From a virus, in IMG/VR virus record IMGVR_UViG_3300013114_000208, positions 1 through 64,000 of that record: DNA of 64,000 nt; one strand, given 5' to 3'. Position 1 is the stretch's first letter. Each line of letters begins with the position of its first letter. The position numbers and the translations under genes are program-made. A model generated the notes under the pieces. The model did no database searches. It was not told the origin of the DNA and saw only the letters and a list, made by a program, of their open reading frames with translations. Positions 14,722 through 23,514 of this stretch are shown in pieces.

Positions 14722-15220
14722 GTGCCATCTCACCCATTAAACTTTTTTCCCACCTTCTACACATATTAATATATTCAAAAGTTTCTATAAGATGTTGCTC
14801 TAATAAACCATCTCTATAACCAATTGACTTACGAGTTTCTATTTTAGTATTAGAAAAATTAACCCATTCAACAAACATTTGTTGGATTTCTTCCTCAGTA
14901 AATCTTTCTACATTAATTAATGCTTGAGTTAATCCTGTAACAAATGCTTCAAATAAAACTCTATTTTTCTCTATTTTTTCTTCTATTTTAGCCAATACTT
15001 CTGGTTCAGGCGCTTTTAATACACTATTAATAATTTTATAGTATGTTAAATCTGCCTTAAGGGAGTTATTTGCCATTTGACACTCAACACCTTCTTGAAC
15101 TGTGTTTAAAAGCTCTTGAATTTGCTCTTCAGAGTAGTTAGGACCCACATCACTTTTTTCCTGTGCGGAGACAGGGATAATAAATATTAGTGACAATATT
15201 AAGGATATTAGTATTTTCAT
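14714..15220 (-). CDS. Secreted helical protein of unknown function
   Basis: A 168-residue protein with a clear signal peptide (MKILISLILSLIFIIPVSAQ) and an all-helical acidic mature part. Two Cys are visible (EGVECQMA and YINMCRRW). It is a single minus-strand gene in a plus-strand region and shares its 24-base upstream space with the divergent gene at 15245. A late-like GATAAGTA lies 5 bases before its ATG. A periplasmic role during infection is likely, but no function can be named. Confidence 0.65.
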   Translation of the reverse strand: MKILISLILSLIFIIPVSAQEKSDVGPNYSEEQIQELLNTVQEGVECQMANNSLKADLTYYKIINSVLKAPEPEVLAKIEEKIEKNRVLFEAFVTGLTQALINVERFTEEEIQQMFVEWVNFSNTKIETRKSIGYRDGLLEQHLIETFEYINMCRRWEKSLMGEMAPN

Positions 15221-15244
15221 AACAGTACTTATCAGGAGAACAAA

Positions 15245-15559
15245 ATGTCTGACGAAACAGTAGACCCATTAGAGCATACACACGACGACGGCACAACACA
15301 TTCACATGAGGGTGGTGATCAAGAACACAATCATAATGAAGTACCTGCATTCAATTTAGCAGATTTAGCCGCAGTAAAACAAATTATTGAAGTAAGTTCC
15401 CGTAGGGGTGCTTTCAATGCCGCTGAACTATCGGCAGTTGGTATGACTTATGATAGATTAATAGCATTTTTACAACATCATGTTCCAGCACCAGATACAC
15501 CAGCTGAAGATGATGATACACCAACAGCAGAGATTGAACCACCTGCAGATGAGGAATAG
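15245..15559 (+). CDS. Acidic His-rich phage protein
   Basis: A 104-residue protein with CAGGAG before the ATG. The N-terminus is rich in His and Asp (EHTHDDGTTHSHEGGDQEHNH), a possible metal-binding tail. A helical core LADLAAVKQIIEVSSRRGAF ... YDRLIAFLQHH follows, then an acidic Pro-rich tail. It resembles small virion-associated proteins of marine T4-like phages. An AATAAATA box lies at 15179-15186, one base away from the late consensus. Confidence 0.6.
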   Translation: MSDETVDPLEHTHDDGTTHSHEGGDQEHNHNEVPAFNLADLAAVKQIIEVSSRRGAFNAAELSAVGMTYDRLIAFLQHHVPAPDTPAEDDDTPTAEIEPPADEE

Positions 15560-15568
15560 GAGAAATAT

Positions 15569-16138
15569 ATGAAACACGTTGGCAAGCAAATATCAACAAG
15601 CGACAAAGTAGTAGTACTTTTCAGGGAAGTTCCCGGCGAGCCAGATAATTGTTTAGTGGTAAAGACAAGATCGTTACCAGAGACAGAACACGACTCTTTA
15701 ATGGCAGTATTAGAGGGCCTTGAAGGGCAACAATCCAATCAATTGGCTGATGTGCTACATCACCATATGAATAAAGAAGGACGTCCTATTTTGGAAACAT
15801 TACATTCTACTCGCAAAATAATGAAACTTCCAACAAACGATGTAGCACTAACGCCTGATTCACAGAATGCAGTTCCATTAAATCAAGTAAATGATGCAAT
15901 TAGAGCAAATGAAGTAAGTAGTGATACTGGCAGTCCCGCCGTAGTTGCACAGCAAAGTCAAACAGAAGATGGAAGTGTAATGAGTGATGCACAAATTGCT
16001 GAAAGTCTTAATAATCAAGCTGCAATGATGGAATCAGAAGCGGCGAGGTTAAGAGAAGAGGCAGATGAGTTGATGCCAAAAACAGTCAAAAAGAAAGCAA
16101 CAACTAAAAAGAAGACTAAGGCTCGTGCCACAGCCTAA
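15569..16138 (+). CDS. Conserved phage protein, probably virion-associated
   Basis: A 189-residue protein with AGGAG before its ATG. The N-terminal block MKHVGKQISTSDKVVVLFRE and VPGEPDNCLVVKTRSLPETEHDSLM are, from memory, conserved in marine T4-like phages. A low-complexity middle and a very basic Lys/Thr tail (KKKATTKKKTKAR) follow; such tails can bind DNA or RNA. It sits between the acidic gene at 15245 and another phage-type gene, and all three are coupled. Confidence 0.65.
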   Translation: MKHVGKQISTSDKVVVLFREVPGEPDNCLVVKTRSLPETEHDSLMAVLEGLEGQQSNQLADVLHHHMNKEGRPILETLHSTRKIMKLPTNDVALTPDSQNAVPLNQVNDAIRANEVSSDTGSPAVVAQQSQTEDGSVMSDAQIAESLNNQAAMMESEAARLREEADELMPKTVKKKATTKKKTKARATA

Positions 16139-16448
16139 TGATAGTATTTGTTTAACTAGAGCATTTTTAAATAGGTGGGAGACAATAATAGAGGGGGTTG
16201 ATATAACCAACATACCTGTGGAATATATTGACCATTTAGTAGTACATACTATAGGTAAACAAGAAATTATTGTTAGTGTAGTAGAATTATTACAACAAGG
16301 CATTCCACCAGAAGATTTAGAAATTGCTTTAGAAGAACGAATGGAAGAATTTGAAGATGAAATAGTCTCCGTTGATTATATTTTAAACATCGGAAAAATA
16401 TCAACGGATATTCAATCAACCACAGACGAAACATTGAAAAATTTATGA
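16125..16448 (+). CDS. Conserved phage hypothetical protein, GTG start
   Basis: A 107-residue acidic protein starting with GTG inside the end of the preceding gene. Blocks TRAFLNRWETIIEG, ITNIPVEYIDHLVVHTI and LQQGIPPEDLEIALEERMEEF resemble a conserved marine T4-like phage protein of unknown function. No other start is available in a good context. Its stop overlaps thyX by ATGA. Confidence 0.65.
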   Translation: MPQPNDSICLTRAFLNRWETIIEGVDITNIPVEYIDHLVVHTIGKQEIIVSVVELLQQGIPPEDLEIALEERMEEFEDEIVSVDYILNIGKISTDIQSTTDETLKNL

Positions 16449-17347
16449 CACAAGTTAATGACATTGATTTTGAAAGCAGTACAAACTATGTAAAGTATTT
16501 GGACCACGGCTTCGTAGGACTCATAGACACTATGGGAACTGATGAGTCGATAGTCCAAGCGGCCCGTGTTTCTTATGGTAAGGGTACCAAAGGAACTAGA
16601 AACGATAGAGCATTAATAAGATATCTAGTTAAGCACAAACATACATCTCCCGTAGAAATGTGCGAAGTTAAGTTCCACTTAAAGATGCCTATCTTCGTTA
16701 TGAGGCAACACGTACGACATAGGACAGCAAACTTAAACGAGTACTCTGGAAGATATAGTGTTATGTCAGACGAATTCTATATCCCAAATAGAGACAATCT
16801 AAAGCCACAGAGTACAAGTAACAAGCAAGGCCGCGGAGGTAAACTACCTCCTATGGAAGAGCAGATGTGCTTTAATACTATTAAACGTATTGGTGCATCA
16901 AACTACGACGATTATTTAAGTCTTTTAGGAGAGCACCCGAACGACAATTATAACTTTGTAGATCGCCAAGGCTTGTCTAGGGAACTGTCTCGTATCGTGT
17001 TGCCACTTAACAACTACACAGAACTATATTGGAAAATAGACTTAAACAACTTTTTCCATTACACCAAACTACGAGCGGATGAACACGCTCAGTGGGAAAT
17101 ACAAGAACTTGCTCGCACAATGTATAGTTTAGTCAAAGAAAAGTTTCCAATTGCCTCTGAAGCATATGAAGATTTTATAGAAAACGCACACACTTTAAGC
17201 AGAATGGAAGTTGATATACTTAAAAGACTAATTGATAAAGAAAAGTGGCTTAACATATTAGAGGATTTTAGAGGCGAAGACGGCGTTGCTAAAAAATATG
17301 GTATAAGTAAAAGGGACCTTAATGAATTTAAATCAACTTGGCTATGA
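16445..17347 (+). CDS. thyX: FAD-dependent thymidylate synthase ThyX
   Basis: A 300-residue ThyX. The family signature is RHRTANLNEYSGRYS (91-105), matching RHRxxSxNExSxRY with Thr/Ala in the variable places. MRQHV before it and the C-terminal NNFFHYTKLRADEHAQWEIQELA also fit. It makes dTMP from dUMP using methylene-tetrahydrofolate and FAD/NADPH. Phage copies supply thymidine for replication. It overlaps the previous gene by 4 bases and the sugar epimerase gene by 4 bases. It is somewhat longer at the C-terminus than many bacterial ThyX. Confidence 0.95.
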   Translation: MTQVNDIDFESSTNYVKYLDHGFVGLIDTMGTDESIVQAARVSYGKGTKGTRNDRALIRYLVKHKHTSPVEMCEVKFHLKMPIFVMRQHVRHRTANLNEYSGRYSVMSDEFYIPNRDNLKPQSTSNKQGRGGKLPPMEEQMCFNTIKRIGASNYDDYLSLLGEHPNDNYNFVDRQGLSRELSRIVLPLNNYTELYWKIDLNNFFHYTKLRADEHAQWEIQELARTMYSLVKEKFPIASEAYEDFIENAHTLSRMEVDILKRLIDKEKWLNILEDFRGEDGVAKKYGISKRDLNEFKSTWL

Positions 17348-18333
17348 AAATACTAATTGCTGGTGGCGCAGGGTTTATAGGGCATAATTTATCCGTTGCA
17401 CTAGAAACACTTGGCCACTCTATCCTTATTGTAGATATACAGACTGATTACGGCGTAATCCCTCCTAGAGAGTTTTGGATAACGACCTCTAATCGCCAAA
17501 AGTTTATGAGTCAAACTAAACTACGGGCACCTGTACACGAAAATATTAAAAACACTAAAGGTATTGCTAGGGTAATAGAGAAATACGAACCAGACATTAT
17601 AGTTAACCTAGCGGCATTCTCTCGCGTAAAATTAGTACAATATGACCCCGTAATGGCTTGCGACTCCCTTGTTAAAGGCGTATACAATTTATTATATGGT
17701 AGTCAAGGTATCATTAAACGATTTATCCACGTTAGTAGCAGTATGGTATATGGTGATTGGCCATCAGGCGGACATTTTTATGGCATGAGAGAAGATTGGA
17801 ATCAAATGCAACCCAAAAGCGATTATGGTATATTAAAACTAGCGAGTGAAGGCATTGTTAAACGATACTGTAACGAACACAATGTAGAATATACTATTGT
17901 ACGTCCGAGTGCTGTATATGGACCACGTGATATAATAGACAGAGTTGTTCCGAAATTTTTATTGCAGGCCGCAAACAATGAAACTATATATGTTAATGGA
18001 GACTCAAGTATAGACTTTACACACATGGATGACTTTATAAAAGGTATGGTGCAATGTGTATTAAACGATAGGGCCGCTGATGAAACATTCAACATTACAA
18101 GAGAAAGAAGCCGCACTCTAGTTGAAGCGGCAACAGTAGCAATTGAAGTAACTAACAGCAATAGTCAAATAAAAATAGCAGAGCATAACGAAGCGTTTGG
18201 TAAACGTGGCACATGTAGTAATACTAAAGCAAGAAACTTACTCGGATATGATCCCATAATAGACATTGAAGAAGGGTTTGTTGATACTTGGGAATGGTTA
18301 AGAGATAAAGATGATTCCTTTTACAGATCTTAA
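17344..18333 (+). CDS. NAD-dependent sugar epimerase/dehydratase (extended SDR)
   Basis: A 329-residue extended SDR. The ATG at 17344 overlaps the thyX stop (ATGA). The Rossmann motif is GGAGFIG (7-13), the active-site Tyr-Lys pair is YGILK (Tyr161, Lys165) and Ser lies in HVSSSMVYG; RPSAVYGPRD follows. It acts on a nucleotide sugar (epimerase, dehydratase or related). With the DegT aminotransferase and Gfo/Idh genes directly after it, a pathway to an amino sugar is likely. The exact reaction cannot be read from the sequence. Confidence 0.85.
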   Translation: MKILIAGGAGFIGHNLSVALETLGHSILIVDIQTDYGVIPPREFWITTSNRQKFMSQTKLRAPVHENIKNTKGIARVIEKYEPDIIVNLAAFSRVKLVQYDPVMACDSLVKGVYNLLYGSQGIIKRFIHVSSSMVYGDWPSGGHFYGMREDWNQMQPKSDYGILKLASEGIVKRYCNEHNVEYTIVRPSAVYGPRDIIDRVVPKFLLQAANNETIYVNGDSSIDFTHMDDFIKGMVQCVLNDRAADETFNITRERSRTLVEAATVAIEVTNSNSQIKIAEHNEAFGKRGTCSNTKARNLLGYDPIIDIEEGFVDTWEWLRDKDDSFYRS

Positions 18334-19444
18334 AAGTCAATATATTGAAGCAAAAGAAGATATAGACGCCGCTATACAATATTGTATAGACGGCAGTCAT
18401 TTTATTACTGGTCCAGTAACAGATAATTTTGAAAACGTTATGGCAGAATACACAGGTGCTGAAGCATGTGCTTCAACAGGTAGTGGATCAACTGCTTTAT
18501 TGTGTGCATTGTTATCACTTCAATTGGACTGGACCGGACAAGAAATAATTACTACACCACATACTTTTGTAAGCACGGCTGAAGCAATTTTACAAGTAGG
18601 TGCTACTCCTGTATTTGTGGATATAGACCATAATTATTTAATTGATGTAAACAAAGTAGAAGAAGCAATAAACACTAAGACTCGAGCAATATTGTTTGTA
18701 GACACTTATGGGCAAACACCAGATATTGATAAACTAAAAGAGATAGTAGATAACCATTCTAGTGACGATTATCATGGCTTGCGGTTAATTGAAGATGCCG
18801 CACAAAGTTTTGGTGCAAAATATAAAGGACAACGTGTTGGTAATTTAGTAGACTTAACTTGTTTTAGTTTTAATCCTGTTAAAAATTTAGGTGCGATGGG
18901 TGACGCTGGTGCTATTACTGGCAAGAAAGGACTAATTGACAAGGCACGAATGTATAGAGATCATGGCAGGAATGATAAGTGGTTATATCACACAATGGGT
19001 TATAATGCTAGAATAGATAACATACAAGCAAAAATTGTAGAGGCAAAATTACCTTATTTGGCCAATTGGCTTGAACGTAAACGTGAAATATGCACAAAAT
19101 ATAATGAAATGCTTGATCAAGATAAGTTTGTAACACCACAAGCACTTCCTGATAATACACATACCTGGTATGTTTACGTTATAATGATGCGGGAAATTCC
19201 TGGATACTTTGGTACATTACTTGAGCAATACAGGGATGATTTTATAAGCTATATGAACAATAACGGCATACAATGTAATGTACATTATCGTGTTCCAATG
19301 ACAAAACAACCTGCTTATGAAAATTATCCGGGTAATTGTCCAAATGCAGAAAGAGTTGCTCATAGCATAGTAAGTCTACCTTGCTATCATAGTTTAACAG
19401 ACGAACAACAAGATTATATTATAGAAACAGCAAATGGCTTTTGA
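18311..19444 (+). CDS. DegT/DnrJ/EryC1/StrS-family sugar aminotransferase
   Basis: A 377-residue PLP enzyme starting MIPFTDLKSQYIEAKEDID, typical of the family. The PLP lysine is Lys191 in SFNPVKNLGAMGDAG, and LIEDAAQSFGAKYKG carries the Asp that holds the cofactor nitrogen. It transfers an amino group from glutamate or glutamine to a keto-sugar nucleotide. It overlaps both neighbours (23 and 11 bases), so the three sugar genes should be translated together. Product sugar unknown. Confidence 0.9.
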   Translation: MIPFTDLKSQYIEAKEDIDAAIQYCIDGSHFITGPVTDNFENVMAEYTGAEACASTGSGSTALLCALLSLQLDWTGQEIITTPHTFVSTAEAILQVGATPVFVDIDHNYLIDVNKVEEAINTKTRAILFVDTYGQTPDIDKLKEIVDNHSSDDYHGLRLIEDAAQSFGAKYKGQRVGNLVDLTCFSFNPVKNLGAMGDAGAITGKKGLIDKARMYRDHGRNDKWLYHTMGYNARIDNIQAKIVEAKLPYLANWLERKREICTKYNEMLDQDKFVTPQALPDNTHTWYVYVIMMREIPGYFGTLLEQYRDDFISYMNNNGIQCNVHYRVPMTKQPAYENYPGNCPNAERVAHSIVSLPCYHSLTDEQQDYIIETANGF

Positions 19445-20345
19445 TATTAATAAAATTTGGTTAGTTGGCGCAGGCTACTGGGGTACAAAGGTGGCCCATG
19501 CTATTGAAAGGCAGGGCATAGTACCACAAATTATAGACATTAAAAACGGACAAACTATTGATGAAATAGACACGTTAGACCCTGTTATACTTGCTACACC
19601 ATTATGGGATCATTATACATCAGCAAGAAAACTAATACTAAACGGCCATGATGTTTACGTTGAAAAACCGTTAGCAGAAACATTAGAGCAATGTAAAGAG
19701 TTACGCGACATATTACAAGATGATCAAGTTTTAATGGTAGGACATATATTTTTATATCATCCCCATTGTATAACACTAAAACAACTAATAACAGACGGCG
19801 TATTAGGTGAGATAAGACATATTAAAACAGAGCGTCTTAATTGGGGCATATATCAAACTAAAACAACACCATTATTAAGTTTAGCACCACATGACATTAG
19901 TATTATACAGTACCTTATGGATAATTCCATAGTTGTAAAGGACGTTAACGTTTATAATTTAAGTAATAACTATGCTACAACTTATGACAGAATACATTTT
20001 ACTGGGCATTGTTACGGTGTTTCTGTAGAAGTAGATGTTGGTTGGTATAGTCCTATGCGTAAACGAATAGTTACAGTAATAGGCACCAAAGGCTGTGCTA
20101 TATGGGATACTGACGAGGAAACTTTAACTATTACTAATCATAGTAAGTTAGAAAACAATAGGTTGAATAAAGATATACAAACTGAAGTTATTCCTTATAC
20201 AGGAAGAACGCCTTTAGAAAACGAATTAGGACACTTTATAGATTGCGTGGAAACACGCGAAACACCAAAATCAGATGTTACTAATGCTATACAGGTCGCG
20301 AATACCATAGATCAAATTGCTTCCTTAACCACTTCCAGTCAGTAA
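19434..20345 (+). CDS. Gfo/Idh/MocA-family oxidoreductase
   Basis: A 303-residue protein with an N-terminal NAD(P) fold (WLVGAGYWGTK, glycine motif at 12-17) and the EKP motif YVEKPLAET (77-79) that marks this family. It probably oxidises or reduces a nucleotide sugar, often the 3-position, before transamination by DegT enzymes. It closes the SDR-DegT-Gfo unit. Its 3' end overlaps the convergent repeat-protein gene by 59 bases, an unusually long tail-to-tail overlap. Confidence 0.85.
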   Translation: MAFDINKIWLVGAGYWGTKVAHAIERQGIVPQIIDIKNGQTIDEIDTLDPVILATPLWDHYTSARKLILNGHDVYVEKPLAETLEQCKELRDILQDDQVLMVGHIFLYHPHCITLKQLITDGVLGEIRHIKTERLNWGIYQTKTTPLLSLAPHDISIIQYLMDNSIVVKDVNVYNLSNNYATTYDRIHFTGHCYGVSVEVDVGWYSPMRKRIVTVIGTKGCAIWDTDEETLTITNHSKLENNRLNKDIQTEVIPYTGRTPLENELGHFIDCVETRETPKSDVTNAIQVANTIDQIASLTTSSQ

Positions 20346-23300
20346 TATTAAAATCATCTTGTATTTTGCTGTAATGTTCTACACCACATAAAGCACCTTG
20401 CTTACTATACTCTCCAAACTCTGTATTGTCTTTTGTAGTCCATAACTTTAATCTATACTTGTCCTCTACAGTATTACTGGCACATAACTTATATGCTTCT
20501 CTAAACGCTGTGCGCCACGCACTATATTCACTGTCAAATACGTTTATACAACTTACCTCAGGTATTACTTCTATTTCGTGTGTAGTTGTAAAATCTATAT
20601 CTAATTCTGCCTCTGTAACATCCTTAAGCCACTCTGCATCGTACATAACAATACTACCGTGTCCATAACTATAGTCTAACACAGGATTATACGCATAAAA
20701 GACATAGTTTTTAGGATTAGATAACCAATCGGGTTGGTAGTTGAATTTAAAGTTTTCATGCAATACTGTTTTAGCAAATACAGCATAAAAGTATGGAGTT
20801 TCACATATACGTGCCGCTTCTTGCATAGCATTAAGCATACCCTCTACGCCATCAACTCGTTTAGCATATGGAAAGGATTTTAATAACACTTCATAGTTTT
20901 CCTGGGCATTCTTTTCATCATATGAAATAAACACTATATCTTGTGGTTTATCGGGCATATAAATGCCTTCGTGGCGCAAGATATAGGGATAGTCATAAAC
21001 TTGCCTTGAAATTTGCTCTTTACAGTCTTTCGGTACTACGGACACAGATCCACTCTGTGAAAGTACGTGTAAAGAGCGATCTTCTGAGCGCCAAACACTT
21101 GGGTCGTAATTTGTTTTATATTCGGCCATTGATCTATGTTTAAAAGCAACATAAGGTGACTCAAATGTGTGTTCTTTTATAGCAGTAACTAAATCTGTGT
21201 CATATATTACTTCAGGCCACTCTGTTCTTGTTACTATTTGCTCATTACAATAGTTTACTTTGTCATACCAGTCCAATAACTTAATATCTTTTAACTGTTC
21301 CTCTGCATGTGCCTTATTAACATAGAAAGTATCACCAAACTTCTGTTCTCCGCTTTGGAATGTGTGTAACATTGTGTCCTGCCACGGCTCCGGTTGCCAA
21401 CTAAAGTCAAATTGGCTATAATCGCATATGCTACTAGTGACCCAAAAATAATCTGTATCGGCTTTGGCCATTATTCTCTTAAATGTATCCAAATAGTTGT
21501 CAAAAAAGCGTATACGTTTAACTCTTGGGTGCTTACTGTATACAGTTTCATATGCTTCTTCAGCATTACTGTTACCAAAGTCCAAAAATATAATATTGTT
21601 TAAATCATCCAGTGTAGTTACTAGTTGATCCTCTACGAAGTTTAAATTATACACATCCTCTATTTTATCTGCCCAATCAAACGTACGAATAAAGTCATCA
21701 GCATTTACAAGGAACGTATTACTCCATTTATTCCATTTTGAACCAAACACATGGAGCATACCATTTTGCCATGGCTCACAATGCCAGTCAAAATTAAAAT
21801 CACCATAACTATTCTCACTTGACACCGCCCAAAAACGCTTTGTCTTGCATTTTTTAGCACAACGCAGTAAAGTATCGCGAGTATTACCAAAGTAGCGTGT
21901 CTTGAGCGTCTGAGAGTGTCTCAGAGCCAGTGAATTGAAGCGTTCCTTACTTCCTTCACCACCTCTGTCCATATAAAATATATCTAGAGTACTATTCGCT
22001 ACTACCTTTTGATCACCCACAAAATTTAAGTGGGTATTACCTTTCAAATAAGCAGGAGCATTAACATAGTATGTTTGACTATGCTTTTGCCACTGAGAAC
22101 CAAACACATGGACATAATCCATTTGACTTAAATCAGGATGCCAACTAAAATCAAACTTGTCATAATCCATCTCTGCATTTAACGCCCAAAAGCGTTCTTC
22201 AGGATGTGATTCTATTAAATCTTCTAGTGTTGTTTCTATTGTGTAACGTGGCAACGCATTACTTTTCATTGTAACACGTTGGTCACTTACGTAATTTACT
22301 TTAGGGTTAGGATCACTTCCGCTATAGTAATATATAGGACTTGTTCTTTGCCATTGTGTACCAAATATGTGTTTATAGTCTTTTTGTGCCTCTTCTGGAT
22401 GCCAACTAAAATCAAATGAACTATAGTCTGTGCCTGTTGGTGTTATATGCCAGTGACGCATTCTACCCGGTACTGCTTTTGCATATTGTTCAGTACAGTA
22501 AGATATTTCAGTAGCACCTTCTACTTTATATATTGGGCCGCCATCCTTTTGCCATTGTGTGCCAAAAACATATATGTATGGAGGATCATCTGGGTCAGGC
22601 ATCCAACTAAAATCAAAACTATCCTCATCTATATTGTCAGGAATTATCCAATCTTTTTTATTAGGTAGTGGACGTATTACTTGATCACTTACATATTTTT
22701 TTGGTGCGTCTGGCATTATACGATACGTTACGCTACTATTACGTTGCCATAATGAAGGAAAAACGTATGTCCATGATCCATGTGCTGGATCAGGATGCCA
22801 ACTAAAGTCAAACGCATCAGTATCTACATCATCTGGTATTGTCCAATATCTTAAATCACTAATGCGTTTTGTTATTTGATCGGATACGTACTTAGGAAAA
22901 GCGAGCCGGTCAACCATATATTGTGTGCCGCCATCACGTTGCCACTGTGATGGGAATATATAATTATACACGCCTTGCGATAAATCTGGATGCCAACTAA
23001 AGTCGAAATTAGTATAGTCAGTATATTTGTTCAGCCTCCAATTATCCTTATTTGGTATTCTTACTGTTACTTGATCAGATACGTATTTAATAGGAGCGTC
23101 AGGCTCTATTACATACCTAGTACCTCCATCACGTTGCCACTGTGATGGGAAGACATAAGTATATACCCCTGTAAATGTATCTGGATGCCAGCTAAAATCA
23201 AAATGGATATAATCAGTATCAGGATCAAGTACCCATTTATCTTTAATGGGAACTCTACTAACTTGCTTTTCTTTATTAAATTTAACATCGCCATTAGGAT

Positions 23301-23508
23301 AGTCTTTGTTTACTAACCTAATACCTCCGTCACGTTGCCATTTACTAGGGAATACGTGAGTAAATCTAGATTCCCATGGAACAGGAGTCCAATTAAAATC
23401 AAAATCACTACAATCAACCCCATTATCAATGTACCAATAATGTCTCGTTTTACATCTTTCGGACGCCTGTTGAATATCATAATCTTTCCTATATATTTTG
23501 TCGTACAT
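20287..23508 (-). CDS. 1073-aa protein of about eleven glycosyltransferase-like repeats
   Basis: The protein is a tandem array. Each unit contains an aromatic strand (RFWAV or similar), a DFSWHPD-like block, YVF then SQWQRDG, and often KYVSDQ. Six short units of about 65 residues are N-terminal. About five longer units follow in which segments such as DIVFISYDEKNAQENYEVLL and PYAKRVDGVEG precede the FW block. Those longer segments match the start of the phage glycosyltransferase-like protein at 44074-45000, so the repeats look like serial copies of that domain core. No clear DxD is kept. A sugar-binding or scaffold role is likely. Last gene of the long minus-strand train. Confidence 0.75.
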   Translation of the reverse strand: MYDKIYRKDYDIQQASERCKTRHYWYIDNGVDCSDFDFNWTPVPWESRFTHVFPSKWQRDGGIRLVNKDYPNGDVKFNKEKQVSRVPIKDKWVLDPDTDYIHFDFSWHPDTFTGVYTYVFPSQWQRDGGTRYVIEPDAPIKYVSDQVTVRIPNKDNWRLNKYTDYTNFDFSWHPDLSQGVYNYIFPSQWQRDGGTQYMVDRLAFPKYVSDQITKRISDLRYWTIPDDVDTDAFDFSWHPDPAHGSWTYVFPSLWQRNSSVTYRIMPDAPKKYVSDQVIRPLPNKKDWIIPDNIDEDSFDFSWMPDPDDPPYIYVFGTQWQKDGGPIYKVEGATEISYCTEQYAKAVPGRMRHWHITPTGTDYSSFDFSWHPEEAQKDYKHIFGTQWQRTSPIYYYSGSDPNPKVNYVSDQRVTMKSNALPRYTIETTLEDLIESHPEERFWALNAEMDYDKFDFSWHPDLSQMDYVHVFGSQWQKHSQTYYVNAPAYLKGNTHLNFVGDQKVVANSTLDIFYMDRGGEGSKERFNSLALRHSQTLKTRYFGNTRDTLLRCAKKCKTKRFWAVSSENSYGDFNFDWHCEPWQNGMLHVFGSKWNKWSNTFLVNADDFIRTFDWADKIEDVYNLNFVEDQLVTTLDDLNNIIFLDFGNSNAEEAYETVYSKHPRVKRIRFFDNYLDTFKRIMAKADTDYFWVTSSICDYSQFDFSWQPEPWQDTMLHTFQSGEQKFGDTFYVNKAHAEEQLKDIKLLDWYDKVNYCNEQIVTRTEWPEVIYDTDLVTAIKEHTFESPYVAFKHRSMAEYKTNYDPSVWRSEDRSLHVLSQSGSVSVVPKDCKEQISRQVYDYPYILRHEGIYMPDKPQDIVFISYDEKNAQENYEVLLKSFPYAKRVDGVEGMLNAMQEAARICETPYFYAVFAKTVLHENFKFNYQPDWLSNPKNYVFYAYNPVLDYSYGHGSIVMYDAEWLKDVTEAELDIDFTTTHEIEVIPEVSCINVFDSEYSAWRTAFREAYKLCASNTVEDKYRLKLWTTKDNTEFGEYSKQGALCGVEHYSKIQDDFNITDWKWLRKQFDLWYSRPV
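22290..23470 (-). repeat. Tandem DNA repeats of about 195 bp inside the repeat-protein gene
   Basis: The sequence for the DFSWHPD block recurs about every 195 bases, for example near 22797, 22991 and 23186. The units near 22930 and 23130 share a long almost identical stretch including CATCACGTTGCCACTGTGAT, so duplication is recent or maintained by recombination. The limits given are approximate. Copy number could vary between isolates. Confidence 0.65.
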
Positions 23509-23514
23509 AACTAA

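Noticed and set aside
22290-23470. Regular spacing of repeats, considered as a CRISPR-like array
   Set aside because: The period of about 195 bases stays in one reading frame and encodes a protein repeat with conserved residues.
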